NCBI RefSeq assembly: GCF_004364245.1
Contig: NZ_SOAV01000009.1
Location: 248,001 to 312,000, forward strand
Reading direction: 5' to 3'
Source of the DNA: Streptomyces sp. BK208
GTDB lineage: Bacteria > Actinomycetota > Actinomycetes > Streptomycetales > Streptomycetaceae
Length of the DNA: 64,000 nt
Positions within the stretch are counted from its first letter, which is position 1, and every line of letters begins with the position of its first letter. Made by a program: the position numbers and the translations under genes. Shown here piece after piece: positions 33,064 to 40,659 of this stretch. A model generated the notes under the pieces. It was given only the letters and a program-made list of their open reading frames with translations, was not told where the DNA came from and did not search any database.

Positions 33064-33938
33064 CCGACACCTCCACCGCCGCCCGGCTGAACGCGGCCTT
33101 CACCGACGCCGGGGTCACCGGGTGGCTGCACGCCGTGGACATCGACTCGGGGGCACAGGTCGGGGCCGGGGCCGATCAGCCGGTCTGCACGGCCAGCGTC
33201 CACAAGCTGTGCGTACTGGTGGCGCTGCACGAGCTGGCGGCGGCCGGGGCGCTGGACCTCACGGAGCGGATCGAGTGCCCGCCGGCCGGACGCACCCCGG
33301 GGCCGACCGGGCTCGCGGCCATGCTCGACCCGGTCCGGCTGTCGCTGCGCGACGCCGCCTTCCTGATGATGTCGGTCAGCGACAACACCGCCGCCGACCT
33401 GCTGGTGCGCCGGGTCGGTCTGGACGCCGTGAACCGCACCACCGCGCGGCTCGGCCTCACCAGGACACGGGCGGTGCACGGCTTCGGCGAGATGCTGGGC
33501 ACCATGCGCGAGGACGCCGGGCCCGACGGCGCCCGGGCGCTGACCGACCCGCGTGTCATCACCCGGCTGCGGGCCCTGGACCCGGCCCGCACCAACCGCA
33601 GCACCCCCCGGGACATGACCCGCCTGCTCGGCGCGGTGTGGCGGGACGAGGCCTGCCCGCCCGAGTACGGCGCCGCGATGCGCCGGATCATGGGGCTCCA
33701 GGTGTGGCCGCACCGCCTGGCCTCGGGGTTCCCCTTCGACGACGTGCACGTCGCGGGCAAGACCGGCAGCCTGCCGACCCTGCGCAACGAGGTCGGCGTC
33801 GTCGAGTACCCCGACGGCGGCCGCTACGCCGTGGCCGTCTTCACCCGCACCGCCCACACCGCGGCCGTGCTCCCGGCGGCGGACGCGGTGATCGGCACCG
33901 CCGCCCGGATCGCGGTGGACGCCCTGCGGACCCAGTAG
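33060..33938 (+). CDS. Class A beta-lactamase-family serine hydrolase, apparently cytoplasmic
   Basis: 292 residues. Motifs: SVHK (Ser about 46, Lys 49), SDN (about 106) and KTGS (about 234), in the right order and spacing for a class A fold. There is no signal peptide or membrane helix, so it is likely intracellular, unlike secreted resistance enzymes. It may act on a cytosolic ester/amide or beta-lactam that has entered. Control by the LysR protein encoded upstream is likely from context. Confidence 0.88.
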   Translation: MTDTSTAARLNAAFTDAGVTGWLHAVDIDSGAQVGAGADQPVCTASVHKLCVLVALHELAAAGALDLTERIECPPAGRTPGPTGLAAMLDPVRLSLRDAAFLMMSVSDNTAADLLVRRVGLDAVNRTTARLGLTRTRAVHGFGEMLGTMREDAGPDGARALTDPRVITRLRALDPARTNRSTPRDMTRLLGAVWRDEACPPEYGAAMRRIMGLQVWPHRLASGFPFDDVHVAGKTGSLPTLRNEVGVVEYPDGGRYAVAVFTRTAHTAAVLPAADAVIGTAARIAVDALRTQ

Positions 33939-33972
33939 GGACATATCGGGCGCTTTATCTCATTCGGGGGTA

Positions 33973-33978
33973 CATAAT
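33973..33978 (+). promoter_or_regulatory. -10 element of leaderless promoter
   Basis: CATAAT lies 6 nt before the ATG at 33985, in a local AT-rich patch. Confidence 0.45.
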
Positions 33979-33984
33979 CAGAAC

Positions 33985-34356
33985 ATGAGTACGGCAACGT
34001 ATGTACTGCTGGCCGCGCCCTCGGGCGGGCTCAGGGTCGCGGTGGTCTTCATCATCGGGCTGGTGGTAGCCGGCGCGCTGATCTGGGCCGTACGCACGGG
34101 CATGCGGGTCATGGACCGGGAACCCGACCGCCCCCGCGCCGACGAACAGCCGCACCTCCCCGCCACGGGCGCCGTCCGCGAGGAGCGGGAGATGCGCGAA
34201 CCCGACGAGATCCCACTGAGCGAGGACGGAAGCCCTCGGCTGATGCCCTACGAGCTGCACCACTCGGGCAGCCGCCGCGGCGAGGACCAGAACCGGCGCC
34301 GCTGGCTGCCGGGGTCCAGCGGGGCCTTCGGCAGCGGCGGGCCGGGGCACGTCTGA
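33985..34356 (+). CDS. Single-pass membrane protein (DUF6479-like)
   Basis: 123 residues. One membrane helix (VAVVFIIGLVVAGALIWAV, about residues 18-37), then a hydrophilic tail with many charged residues and PRLMPYELHHSGSRRGEDQNRRRW near the end. This is a common Streptomyces architecture that I recognise as DUF6479-like; function unknown. It precedes the ThrRS leader region by 158 bp. Confidence 0.75.
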   Translation: MSTATYVLLAAPSGGLRVAVVFIIGLVVAGALIWAVRTGMRVMDREPDRPRADEQPHLPATGAVREEREMREPDEIPLSEDGSPRLMPYELHHSGSRRGEDQNRRRWLPGSSGAFGSGGPGHV

Positions 34357-34458
34357 ACCGCCCGTCCCGCACGACACAGCGGCCGGGACACCCTCCCGGC
34401 CCCTGGCCGGCACACCGTCCCGGCCCCCTTTCGCCGACGAGGGTCGCGCGGCACGGCC

Positions 34459-34479
34459 GAGCGGTCGGGAAAACCGCTC
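34459..34479. promoter_or_regulatory. Perfect inverted repeat upstream of the ThrRS leader
   Basis: GAGCGGT (34459-34465) and ACCGCTC (34473-34479) form a 7-bp dyad with a 7-nt spacer, ending about 22 bp upstream of the -10 element. It could be an operator, or a terminator for the 33985-34356 gene. Confidence 0.45.
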
Positions 34480-34501
34480 GCGTCCGCGCCCGTCCCCCCG
34501 C

Positions 34502-34507
34502 TAGCGT
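34502..34507 (+). promoter_or_regulatory. -10 element of the ThrRS leader transcript
   Basis: TAGCGT lies 7 nt before the leader-peptide ATG at 34515, so ribosomes would load directly on the 5' end. Confidence 0.5.
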
Positions 34508-34514
34508 CCGCTCC

Positions 34515-34571
34515 ATGAAGCGCGCCAGTGCGTCCTCGATGACGACGCCGGGAACGTCCCCGGCGCGCTGA
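34515..34571 (+). CDS. Threonine-containing leader peptide of the ThrRS attenuator
   Basis: Eighteen codons: MKRASASSMTTPGTSPAR then TGA. Codons 10, 11 and 14 are all ACG (Thr), and no proline- or leucine-type run competes with them. The start follows a leaderless promoter. The peptide ends 16 nt before a perfect terminator stem. A hairpin (GCCGGG 34547-34552 with CCCGGC 34559-34564) begins at the second Thr codon, the position expected for ribosome-controlled folding. The product itself probably has no function; translation speed is the signal. Confidence 0.75.
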   Translation: MKRASASSMTTPGTSPAR

Positions 34572-34586
34572 CTGCTGACCCAAGTC

Positions 34587-34618
34587 CGAAGCCCCGGGGC
34601 GAGTGCCCCGGGGCTTCG
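34587..34618 (+). terminator. Attenuator terminator ahead of the second thrS
   Basis: A 14-bp perfect stem (CGAAGCCCCGGGGC with GCCCCGGGGCTTCG, GAGT loop) lies between leader peptide and synthetase. CCCCGG at 34558-34563 in the leader can pair with CCGGGG at 34594-34599, giving a mutually exclusive antiterminator. Confidence 0.8.
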
Positions 34619-34658
34619 TCGCGCGGTGCTCGTCCTGGACCGTTCCGAGGAGACCACC

Positions 34659-35966
34659 GTGCCCCACCAGGACCGGCACCCCGAGCCCGGCCGGCACCCC
34701 GGCCACGCCGACGCCCACGACCGTGACCACGCCGACGACCGCGCCCACGCCCACGACCACCGGCGCCTCGGCCGCGAACTGGCGCTGTTCGACACCGACC
34801 CCCTCATCGGCGCGGGCCTGCCGTACTGGCTGCCCGACGGCGCGGTCGTGCGCCACACCCTGGAGGAGTACGTCCGCGAGGCGGAGCGCCGGGCCGGTTA
34901 CCGGCACGTCTACTCGCCCGTCCTCGGCAAACGCGAGCTGTACGAGATCTCGGGGCACTGGGAGCACTACCGCGACGACATGTTCCCGCCGATGGAGCTG
35001 GGCTCCGAGGAGGTCGTGCTGCGCCCGAGCCTGTGCCCCCACCACGCCCTCGTCTACCGCTCCCGCGCCCGCAGCTACCGCGAGCTTCCCCTGCGCATCG
35101 CCGAGCTGGGCGCGATGTACCGCTCCGAGCCCTCCGGCGTACTCGGCGGACTGACCCGGGTACGGGCCATCCACCTCAACGACGCGCACGTCTTCTGCAC
35201 CCCGGACCAGGCCGCCGGCGAAGCGCGCGCCGCCCTCGGGCTGATCCGCCGCGCCCACGCCGACCTCGGCATCCGGGCCGCCCGCTACCGCCTGTCCCTG
35301 CCGGGGCCCGGCGGCAAGTACGTCGCCGACCCGGAGCTGTGGCGGCGGTCCACCGCACTGCTCGAAGAGGCCCTGGACGGACTGCCGTACGAGGCGGCGG
35401 AGGGCGAGGCCGCCTTCTACGGCCCCAAGATCGACGTGCAGATCGAGGACCCGGCCGGCCGCGAGTCGACCCTGTCGACCGTACAGATCGACTTCCACCA
35501 GCCCGCACGCTTCGGCCTGCGCCACATCGGCCCCGACGGCACCGCGCACCGGCCGGTCATGGTGCACCGCAGTGTCATCGGCAGCGTGGAACGCGTGGTC
35601 GCCCACCTGATCGAGGCGCACGGCGGCGCGTTCCCGGCGTGGCTGGCCCCGGTGCAGCTGGTGGTGCTGCCGGTGGCCGAGGCGCAGCGGGACAGGGCCC
35701 ACGCCCTCGTCCGGCGGGCCGTCGAGCGAGGGCTGCGCGCCGAGGTCGCCGACCCGGAGCGCGGCAGCCTCGGCGCCCGGGTCCGGGCGGCGCGCAAGGT
35801 GCCGTACCAGGCGGTGATCGGCGGGCGGGAGGCCCGGGAGGACGATCTGGTCGACGTACGCCTGCGGGACGGCCGCCGCCCCGGCCGGCTGTCCGGGACC
35901 GAGCTGCTGCGCCGGATCGCCGACCGGGTCGGGGCACGCGGCCCCGAGCTGTGGGAACCGGCCTGA
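34659..35966 (+). CDS. thrS: Second threonyl-tRNA synthetase, lacking editing domain, His-rich N-terminus
   Basis: 435 residues against about 640 for full ThrRS. The TGS and editing domains are missing and replaced by about 45 residues rich in His and Asp (HPGHADAHDRDHADDRAHAHDH). The class II core is intact: motif 2 RSEPSG, motif 3 HRSVIGSVERVV, and the three zinc ligands Cys (RPSLCPHHA), His (LNDAHVF) and His (VMVHRS). An anticodon-binding domain follows (LPVAEAQRDRAHAL). It should charge tRNA-Thr but not proofread seryl-tRNA. The GTG at 34659 follows GAGGAG by 6 nt. Expression is probably controlled by the Thr leader attenuator. A housekeeping thrS should exist elsewhere. Confidence 0.92.
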   Translation: MPHQDRHPEPGRHPGHADAHDRDHADDRAHAHDHRRLGRELALFDTDPLIGAGLPYWLPDGAVVRHTLEEYVREAERRAGYRHVYSPVLGKRELYEISGHWEHYRDDMFPPMELGSEEVVLRPSLCPHHALVYRSRARSYRELPLRIAELGAMYRSEPSGVLGGLTRVRAIHLNDAHVFCTPDQAAGEARAALGLIRRAHADLGIRAARYRLSLPGPGGKYVADPELWRRSTALLEEALDGLPYEAAEGEAAFYGPKIDVQIEDPAGRESTLSTVQIDFHQPARFGLRHIGPDGTAHRPVMVHRSVIGSVERVVAHLIEAHGGAFPAWLAPVQLVVLPVAEAQRDRAHALVRRAVERGLRAEVADPERGSLGARVRAARKVPYQAVIGGREAREDDLVDVRLRDGRRPGRLSGTELLRRIADRVGARGPELWEPA

Positions 35967-36015
35967 GGCCGCGTAGGGTCACCGGCGCCCCGCACGCACC
36001 GTAAGGAGCCTCGCC

Positions 36016-36996
36016 GTGACGACCCCCGCCGACCAGCAGCAGCCCGTTCCGGTGATCATCGACTGCGACACCGGCATCGACGACGCCCTGGCCCTGCTGC
36101 TGGCGGTCCGCCACCCGCGCCTGGACCTGCGCGCGGTCACCTGTGTCGCCGGGAACACGGACGTGGCGGGGGTCGTACGGAACACGCTGACCGTGCTGGA
36201 GCACGCCGGCGCCCCGGACGTCCCGGTCGCCCGGGGTGCCGAGCGGCCGCTGATCGAGGGCGTGCGCACCGCCCGGCACGTGCACGGCGCCGACGGCATG
36301 GGCGACCTCGGTCTGCCCGCCCCCACCCGCGCCCCCGCCGACGTGGACGCGGTGACGCTGCTGCGCCGGGAGATCCTCGCCGCCCCGCGCCCGGTCACGC
36401 TGATCCCCACCGCGCCGCTGACCAACATCGCGCTGCTGCTGCGCACCCACCCGGAGGTCACCGGCAACATCGAGCGCATCGTGTTCATGGGCGGCGCGGT
36501 GGCCACCGGCAACGCGACGCCGGTCGCCGAGTTCAACGTCTGGCACGACCCGGAGGCCGCCGCGATCCTGCTCACGGCCGGGGTGCCGATCACCATGTAC
36601 GGCCTGGACGTGTTCGAGCGGGTGATCGTGCCCGGCGTGGACGTGCGGCGGCTGCGGTCGAGCGCCGAACCCGGCACCCGCCTGGCCGGCGAGCTGCTCG
36701 CCCACCGCGGTCCGGCCACCGACGCCGCCGACCCCGGCGGCGGACTCGGCGACGCGGGCGCGGTCTGCGCGGTGATCGACCCTGAGGGCCTGACCACGCG
36801 GCGGCTGCCCGTCGAGGTGTCCCTCGCCCCCGGCCCCGCACGCGGCCAGACGCTCGTCGACCGCCGGCTGCGCGCCGGCGAGTCCGAACTGCACGAGGGC
36901 ACACGCGAACAGCCGCTGGTGGACGTGGCGCTGGACGTGGACGTGGCCCGGTACGTGCGGCTGTACCTCGGGGCGGTCGAGCGCACGGAGGCGTAG
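36016..36996 (+). CDS. Inosine-uridine-preferring nucleoside hydrolase family protein
   Basis: 326 residues. The Ca-binding DCDTGIDDA motif is at residues 16-24, followed by VTCVAGNTD, LIPTAPLTNIALLL and FNVWHDPEAA, all family hallmarks. It cleaves ribonucleosides to base and ribose in the cytosol for salvage. The GTG has an AAGGAG site 7 nt upstream, and a -10-like TAGGGT lies near 35976. No other purine or pyrimidine gene is adjacent. Confidence 0.9.
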   Translation: MTTPADQQQPVPVIIDCDTGIDDALALLLAVRHPRLDLRAVTCVAGNTDVAGVVRNTLTVLEHAGAPDVPVARGAERPLIEGVRTARHVHGADGMGDLGLPAPTRAPADVDAVTLLRREILAAPRPVTLIPTAPLTNIALLLRTHPEVTGNIERIVFMGGAVATGNATPVAEFNVWHDPEAAAILLTAGVPITMYGLDVFERVIVPGVDVRRLRSSAEPGTRLAGELLAHRGPATDAADPGGGLGDAGAVCAVIDPEGLTTRRLPVEVSLAPGPARGQTLVDRRLRAGESELHEGTREQPLVDVALDVDVARYVRLYLGAVERTEA

Positions 36997-37035
36997 TCAC
37001 CGGCGCGTCGCGGGCGCGCGGGTTCGCTTTTCGGG

Positions 37036-37060
37036 TGATCTGGACAGACGTAACAGATCA
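37036..37060. promoter_or_regulatory. Inverted repeat upstream of the alpha-glucosidase
   Basis: TGATCTG (37036-37042) and CAGATCA (37054-37060) form a perfect 7-bp dyad with an 11-nt spacer, ending 36 bp before the GTG. A sugar-responsive repressor site is plausible. Confidence 0.45.
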
Positions 37061-37096
37061 GCTCGTGCCGCCCGCACGCACCGCGAAGGAGGCCGC

Positions 37097-38767
37097 GTGA
37101 CCGTACGCAGCACCGCCGGCACCCCCGACCTGTCGTCCCAGGACCCCAACTGGTGGCGGCAGGCCGTCATCTACCAGGTCTACCCCCGCAGCTTCGCCGA
37201 CGCCGACGGCGACGGGCTCGGGGACCTGCGCGGCATCACCCAGCGCCTGACCCACCTGGCCGCCCTCGGCGTGGACGCCCTGTGGCTCAGCCCCTTCTAC
37301 CCCTCCGAACTGGCCGACGGCGGCTACGACGTCGACGACCACCGCGACGTCGACCCGCGCCTGGGCACCCTGGACGACTTCGACGCGATGACCGCCGAGG
37401 CCCACCGGCTGGGCCTCAAGGTGATCGTCGACCTGGTGCCCAACCACACCTCGCACCGTCACGCGTGGTTCCGCGAGGCCCTGCGGGCGGGGCCGGGTTC
37501 CGCGGCCCGCGACCGGTACGTCTTCCGGGACGGCCGCGGCGAGCACGGGGAACTGCCGCCCACCGACTGGCAGTCCGTCTTCGGCGGCAGCGCCTGGCAG
37601 CGGGTGCCCGACGGACAGTGGTACCTGCACCTCTTCGCAGCCCAGCAGCCCGACCTGAACTGGGAGAACGAGCAGGTCCGCACCGACTTCCGCACCACCC
37701 TGCGGTTCTGGTGCGACCGGGGCGTCGACGGCTTCCGCGTCGACGTGGCGCACGCGCTGGTCAAGGACCTCTCCGAGCCGCTGCGCGACCTCGGCGCCCC
37801 CGAGCTGAGCGGCGAGGCGGCCCTCGCCGAGTTCGCCCCGGGCACCCACCCCTTCTACGACCGGGACGACGTCCACGAGGTCTACCGGGACTGGCGCAAG
37901 ATCCTCGACGCCTACACCCCGCCCCGCACGGCCGTCGCCGAGGCCTGGGTCCCGGGCGCCCGGCGCGTGCTCTACGCCCGCCCGGACGAACTCGGCCAGG
38001 CCTTCAACTTCGAGTACCTCCAGACCGGCTGGGACGCCGACGAGCTGCGCGAGGTCATCGCCGGGTCGCTGGCCGACGCGCGGGCCGCCGGGGCGTCGGC
38101 GACCTGGGTGCTGTCCAACCACGACGTCGTCCGCCACGCCACCCGTCTCGTCCTGCCGCCGGACACGGACCCCGACGCCTGGCTGCTGTCCGGCGGCAGC
38201 GCACCCGCCGTCGACGCGGCGGCCGGGCTGCGCCGGGCCCGCGCGGCGACGCTGCTGATGCTGGCGCTGCCCGGATCGGCGTACGTCTACCAGGGCGAGG
38301 AGCTGGGGCTGCCCGAGGTGGCCGACCTGCCCACCGAGGTCCTCCAGGACCCGATCTGGGAACAGACCGGGCACGTCCGCAAGGGCCGCGACGGCTGCCG
38401 GGTGCCGCTGCCGTGGACGACGGACGGTCCGTCGTACGGCTTCGGCGCCGGCGGCGCGTGGCTGCCGCAGCCGCCGCACTTCGCCCGGTACGCCGTCCAG
38501 GCCCAGGACGGGGTGGCGGGCTCGACGCTGGAGCTGTACCGCACGGCCCTGCGCCTGCGCCGCAAGCTGCTCGACGGTGAGTCGCTGACGTGGTCGGACG
38601 ATGTGCCGGCCGGTGTCCTGCGGTTCGACCGCTCGGACGGCTGGCGCTGCGTCGCCAACCTCTCCGGCCGGACGGTCGACCTGCCGGCCGGTGAGGTCCT
38701 GCTGAGCAGCGCACCGCTGGAGGACGGGCGGCTGGGCCCCGACACGACGGTGTGGCTGGGCCTGTGA
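37097..38767 (+). CDS. GH13 alpha-glucosidase (oligo-1,6-glucosidase-like)
   Basis: 556 residues. Conserved GH13 regions: YQVYPRSF and DGDGLGDLRGI (Ca/loop region), VDLVPNHTS (region I), GFRVDVAHAL (nucleophile Asp about residue 216), VAEAWV (acid/base Glu about 281) and LSNHD (about 341). QPDLNWEN is typical of the alpha-glucosidase/oligo-1,6-glucosidase subfamily. No signal peptide, so it hydrolyses imported malto- or isomalto-oligosaccharides in the cytosol. GAAGGAGG precedes the GTG. No sugar ABC transporter or LacI gene is adjacent. Confidence 0.93.
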   Translation: MTVRSTAGTPDLSSQDPNWWRQAVIYQVYPRSFADADGDGLGDLRGITQRLTHLAALGVDALWLSPFYPSELADGGYDVDDHRDVDPRLGTLDDFDAMTAEAHRLGLKVIVDLVPNHTSHRHAWFREALRAGPGSAARDRYVFRDGRGEHGELPPTDWQSVFGGSAWQRVPDGQWYLHLFAAQQPDLNWENEQVRTDFRTTLRFWCDRGVDGFRVDVAHALVKDLSEPLRDLGAPELSGEAALAEFAPGTHPFYDRDDVHEVYRDWRKILDAYTPPRTAVAEAWVPGARRVLYARPDELGQAFNFEYLQTGWDADELREVIAGSLADARAAGASATWVLSNHDVVRHATRLVLPPDTDPDAWLLSGGSAPAVDAAAGLRRARAATLLMLALPGSAYVYQGEELGLPEVADLPTEVLQDPIWEQTGHVRKGRDGCRVPLPWTTDGPSYGFGAGGAWLPQPPHFARYAVQAQDGVAGSTLELYRTALRLRRKLLDGESLTWSDDVPAGVLRFDRSDGWRCVANLSGRTVDLPAGEVLLSSAPLEDGRLGPDTTVWLGL

Positions 38768-38881
38768 CGGGACGGTGAGACCGGCCCCGGCGGCGACCCG
38801 CTCGCGCGTCCCGCCGGGGCGGGTACCGGCCGCCCGGCTCGGGCCGGGCGGCGGGGCCGGGCCCGGGTCGTCGGGGTGCCC

Positions 38882-38905
38882 GTGTGCCGGTGTGCCGGTG
38901 TGCCG
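38882..38905. repeat. 8-bp tandem repeat
   Basis: GTGTGCCG occurs three times in a row, with a fourth partial copy, between the stops of the convergent glucosidase and HTH-TPR genes. Confidence 0.8.
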
Positions 38906-38921
38906 GGGTGCCGCGGGTGGG

Positions 38922-40271
38922 TCAGAGGGGCGGTTGTGCGGGTGCCGGGCCCAGGGTGGTCGTGCCGGGCGCGGTGCGGTGTCCGAGGCCGGTGCGGTAC
39001 GCGTCCAGGGCCGCCTCCACGCGCCCGGTGCGGCGCAGCAGGTCGCCGAGGAGCCGGCACAGGTCGGCCAGGTCGCCGGCCGCGCCGGCCCGCTCCAGCA
39101 GGCTCAGCGCACGGACGTAGTGCTCCTCGGCGGTCTCGGTGTCCCGGGCGTCCTCGGCGATGATGCCGAGCAGCCGGTGCGCGCCCGCGGAGTGCACCGC
39201 GCCGCGCTCGGAGGAGAGGTCGTCCAGGACGCCGTGCAGCAGTTCGGCGGCCTCGGCCGACTTGCCGCGCCGGTGCAGCACGTCGGCCAGTTCGACGGCG
39301 ACCTGGCTGCTGTAGAGGGCGGCCCGGCTGGCCGACAGCATCCCGAGGGCCTCGCGCATCTCCTCCTCCGCGCGCGGGAGTTCGCCGTTCTGGGCGAGGA
39401 CGTAGCCGCGCATCCAGTGGCAGTTGGCCAGCTCCGTGCGCAGTTGCAGCGTGCGGTACAGCTCGGCCGCCTTGGCGAGCGAGGCGTCGGCGTCGGCGAG
39501 GCGGCCCTCGGCGAGCAGGGTGCGGGCGACGGACCGGTGCATGCGGGCCACCAGCGCCGGGTCACCGGCGGTGGGGGCGAGGGAGAGGGCGAGTTCGGCG
39601 GCCTGGGCGGCGCGTGCGTGGGCGCCCATGTCCATGTACGGGCCGATCGCGCTGGCGTAGAGCAGCAGCAGCGCGTCGGGGTCGTGCAGGCCGCCGCGGT
39701 TCAGCTCGTCGAGGGTGGACTCCAGGAGGTAGACGGCGTACCGCAGTTCACCGGCGAGGTAGTGCGCGAGGGCGCGTCCGCGCACGGCGGGCACGCGGGC
39801 GGGCAACGGAGCGCCGGCCTCGGCGAGGCACTGCTCGGCACGCTCGAAGTACTCACGCCCGTCGGTCAGTTCACCCGTCTCCACGGCGCACTCCCCGAGC
39901 CCGAGCAGCGCGGCGGCCCGTTCCTCGGCCAGTTCGTGCTCCTCTGCCTCGGCGAGCAGCCCGGCGTACTGCCCGGCCGCCTCTTCGGCACCCCCGGTGG
40001 CGAGGGTGCGCTGCGCCTCGGTGAGCCTGAGGCGCAGGTCGGTGGCGAGGTGGGCGGGGCGTCCGGTGGCCAGCTCCTCGTAGCCGACGCCGAGCCGCTC
40101 GGCGAGGTGGCGCAGCGCGTCGTCGGAGGGGCGGACGCGGCCGGCCTCCAGGGTGGAGATGTAGGCGGGCGTGTAGGCCGGTTCCGCCAGCTGGCGCTGG
40201 GTCAGTCCGCGCTCGGCCCGCAGTCGCTGCACCCGGCGTCCGACGGCGTTTCGGTCGTCACGGTCACCCAC
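38922..40271 (-). CDS. XRE-type HTH regulator with C-terminal TPR repeats (RRNPP-like architecture)
   Basis: 449 residues. HTH_XRE: VGRRVQRLRAERGLTQRQLA ... YTPAYISTLEAGRVRPSDDALRHLAERLGV (residues 10-65). From about residue 80 to 440 the protein is a chain of helical TPR-like hairpins (AAGQYAGLLAEAEEHELAEERAAALLGLGE; VARTLLAEGRLADADASLAKAAELY; AEEHYVRALSLLERAG). Such HTH-TPR proteins in Firmicutes bind short imported peptides. GTG start. The gene is divergent from a 63-residue exported peptide across a palindrome-rich 112-bp region. It could alternatively be one of the many Streptomyces XRE-TPR regulators without a peptide ligand. Confidence 0.88.
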   Translation of the reverse strand: MGDRDDRNAVGRRVQRLRAERGLTQRQLAEPAYTPAYISTLEAGRVRPSDDALRHLAERLGVGYEELATGRPAHLATDLRLRLTEAQRTLATGGAEEAAGQYAGLLAEAEEHELAEERAAALLGLGECAVETGELTDGREYFERAEQCLAEAGAPLPARVPAVRGRALAHYLAGELRYAVYLLESTLDELNRGGLHDPDALLLLYASAIGPYMDMGAHARAAQAAELALSLAPTAGDPALVARMHRSVARTLLAEGRLADADASLAKAAELYRTLQLRTELANCHWMRGYVLAQNGELPRAEEEMREALGMLSASRAALYSSQVAVELADVLHRRGKSAEAAELLHGVLDDLSSERGAVHSAGAHRLLGIIAEDARDTETAEEHYVRALSLLERAGAAGDLADLCRLLGDLLRRTGRVEAALDAYRTGLGHRTAPGTTTLGPAPAQPPL

Positions 40272-40317
40272 TGCCGACTCCCCCTGTGGCTCTTGCCGTT
40301 CGACTCGGACGGCTCTA

Positions 40318-40347
40318 GGTTAAACCGCGTATTAAGTGCGCTTAACC
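40318..40347. promoter_or_regulatory. Nested TTAA palindromes in the divergent HTH-TPR/peptide promoter
   Basis: TTAAG-TGCG-CTTAA (40332-40345) is a perfect inner dyad; GGTTAA (40318-40323) and TTAACC (40342-40347) form an outer dyad. The patch is far more AT-rich than its surroundings and is a good operator for the HTH protein. Confidence 0.55.
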
Positions 40348-40383
40348 GTGCTTGACACACCCGCTGATTCCGCAGAGGACACC

Positions 40384-40575
40384 GTGCCCGGACGCACCCG
40401 CACCGCCGAACGTTACGCCAGGGCCCTCGCCGCCGCCGTCGCCGCCGTGGCCTGCCTGCTGCTGGCCGCGAACGCGGTCCCCGCCGACACGGCACCCCGC
40501 TCCTCGCCGTCGGCGCCGGTACCGGAGCCCGACGGCGCCCAGCCCGCCCGGGACGCGGCCTCGGCGGTCGGCTAG
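40384..40575 (+). CDS. Short exported peptide divergent from HTH-TPR regulator (candidate signal pre-peptide)
   Basis: 63 residues. Basic n-region (MPGRTRTAERYAR), a 20-residue hydrophobic core (ALAAAVAAVACLLLAANA) and a likely cleavage at VPA before DTAP leave a mature tail of about 29-32 residues, Pro/Ser/Ala-rich and ending DAASAVG. The GTG at 40384 follows AGAGGA by 4-5 nt; an in-frame GTG at 40348 lacks a site and would bury the signal peptide. Size, export signal and divergent placement suit a peptide pheromone, but no family match is recognised. Confidence 0.6.
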   Translation: MPGRTRTAERYARALAAAVAAVACLLLAANAVPADTAPRSSPSAPVPEPDGAQPARDAASAVG

Positions 40576-40584
40576 CGGGGCCTG

Positions 40585-40610
40585 CCCGGACGCCTCGCCC
40601 GGCGTCCGGG
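40585..40610. terminator. Terminator hairpin between convergent genes
   Basis: CCCGGACGCC (40585-40594) pairs perfectly with GGCGTCCGGG (40601-40610), six-base loop, just after the exported-peptide stop. Confidence 0.7.
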
Positions 40611-40659
40611 GTCACCCCGGCAGGGGCACCGGGCGGACCGGCGGCGGCAGTCGCGGCGC

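Noticed and set aside
33060-33938. Secreted antibiotic-resistance beta-lactamase
   Set aside because: Active-site motifs fit, but there is no signal peptide or lipobox, so a secreted resistance role is not supported.
34659-35966. ThrRS fragment or pseudogene
   Set aside because: The missing N-terminal half is a clean domain absence; class II motifs, Zn ligands and the ribosome site are intact.
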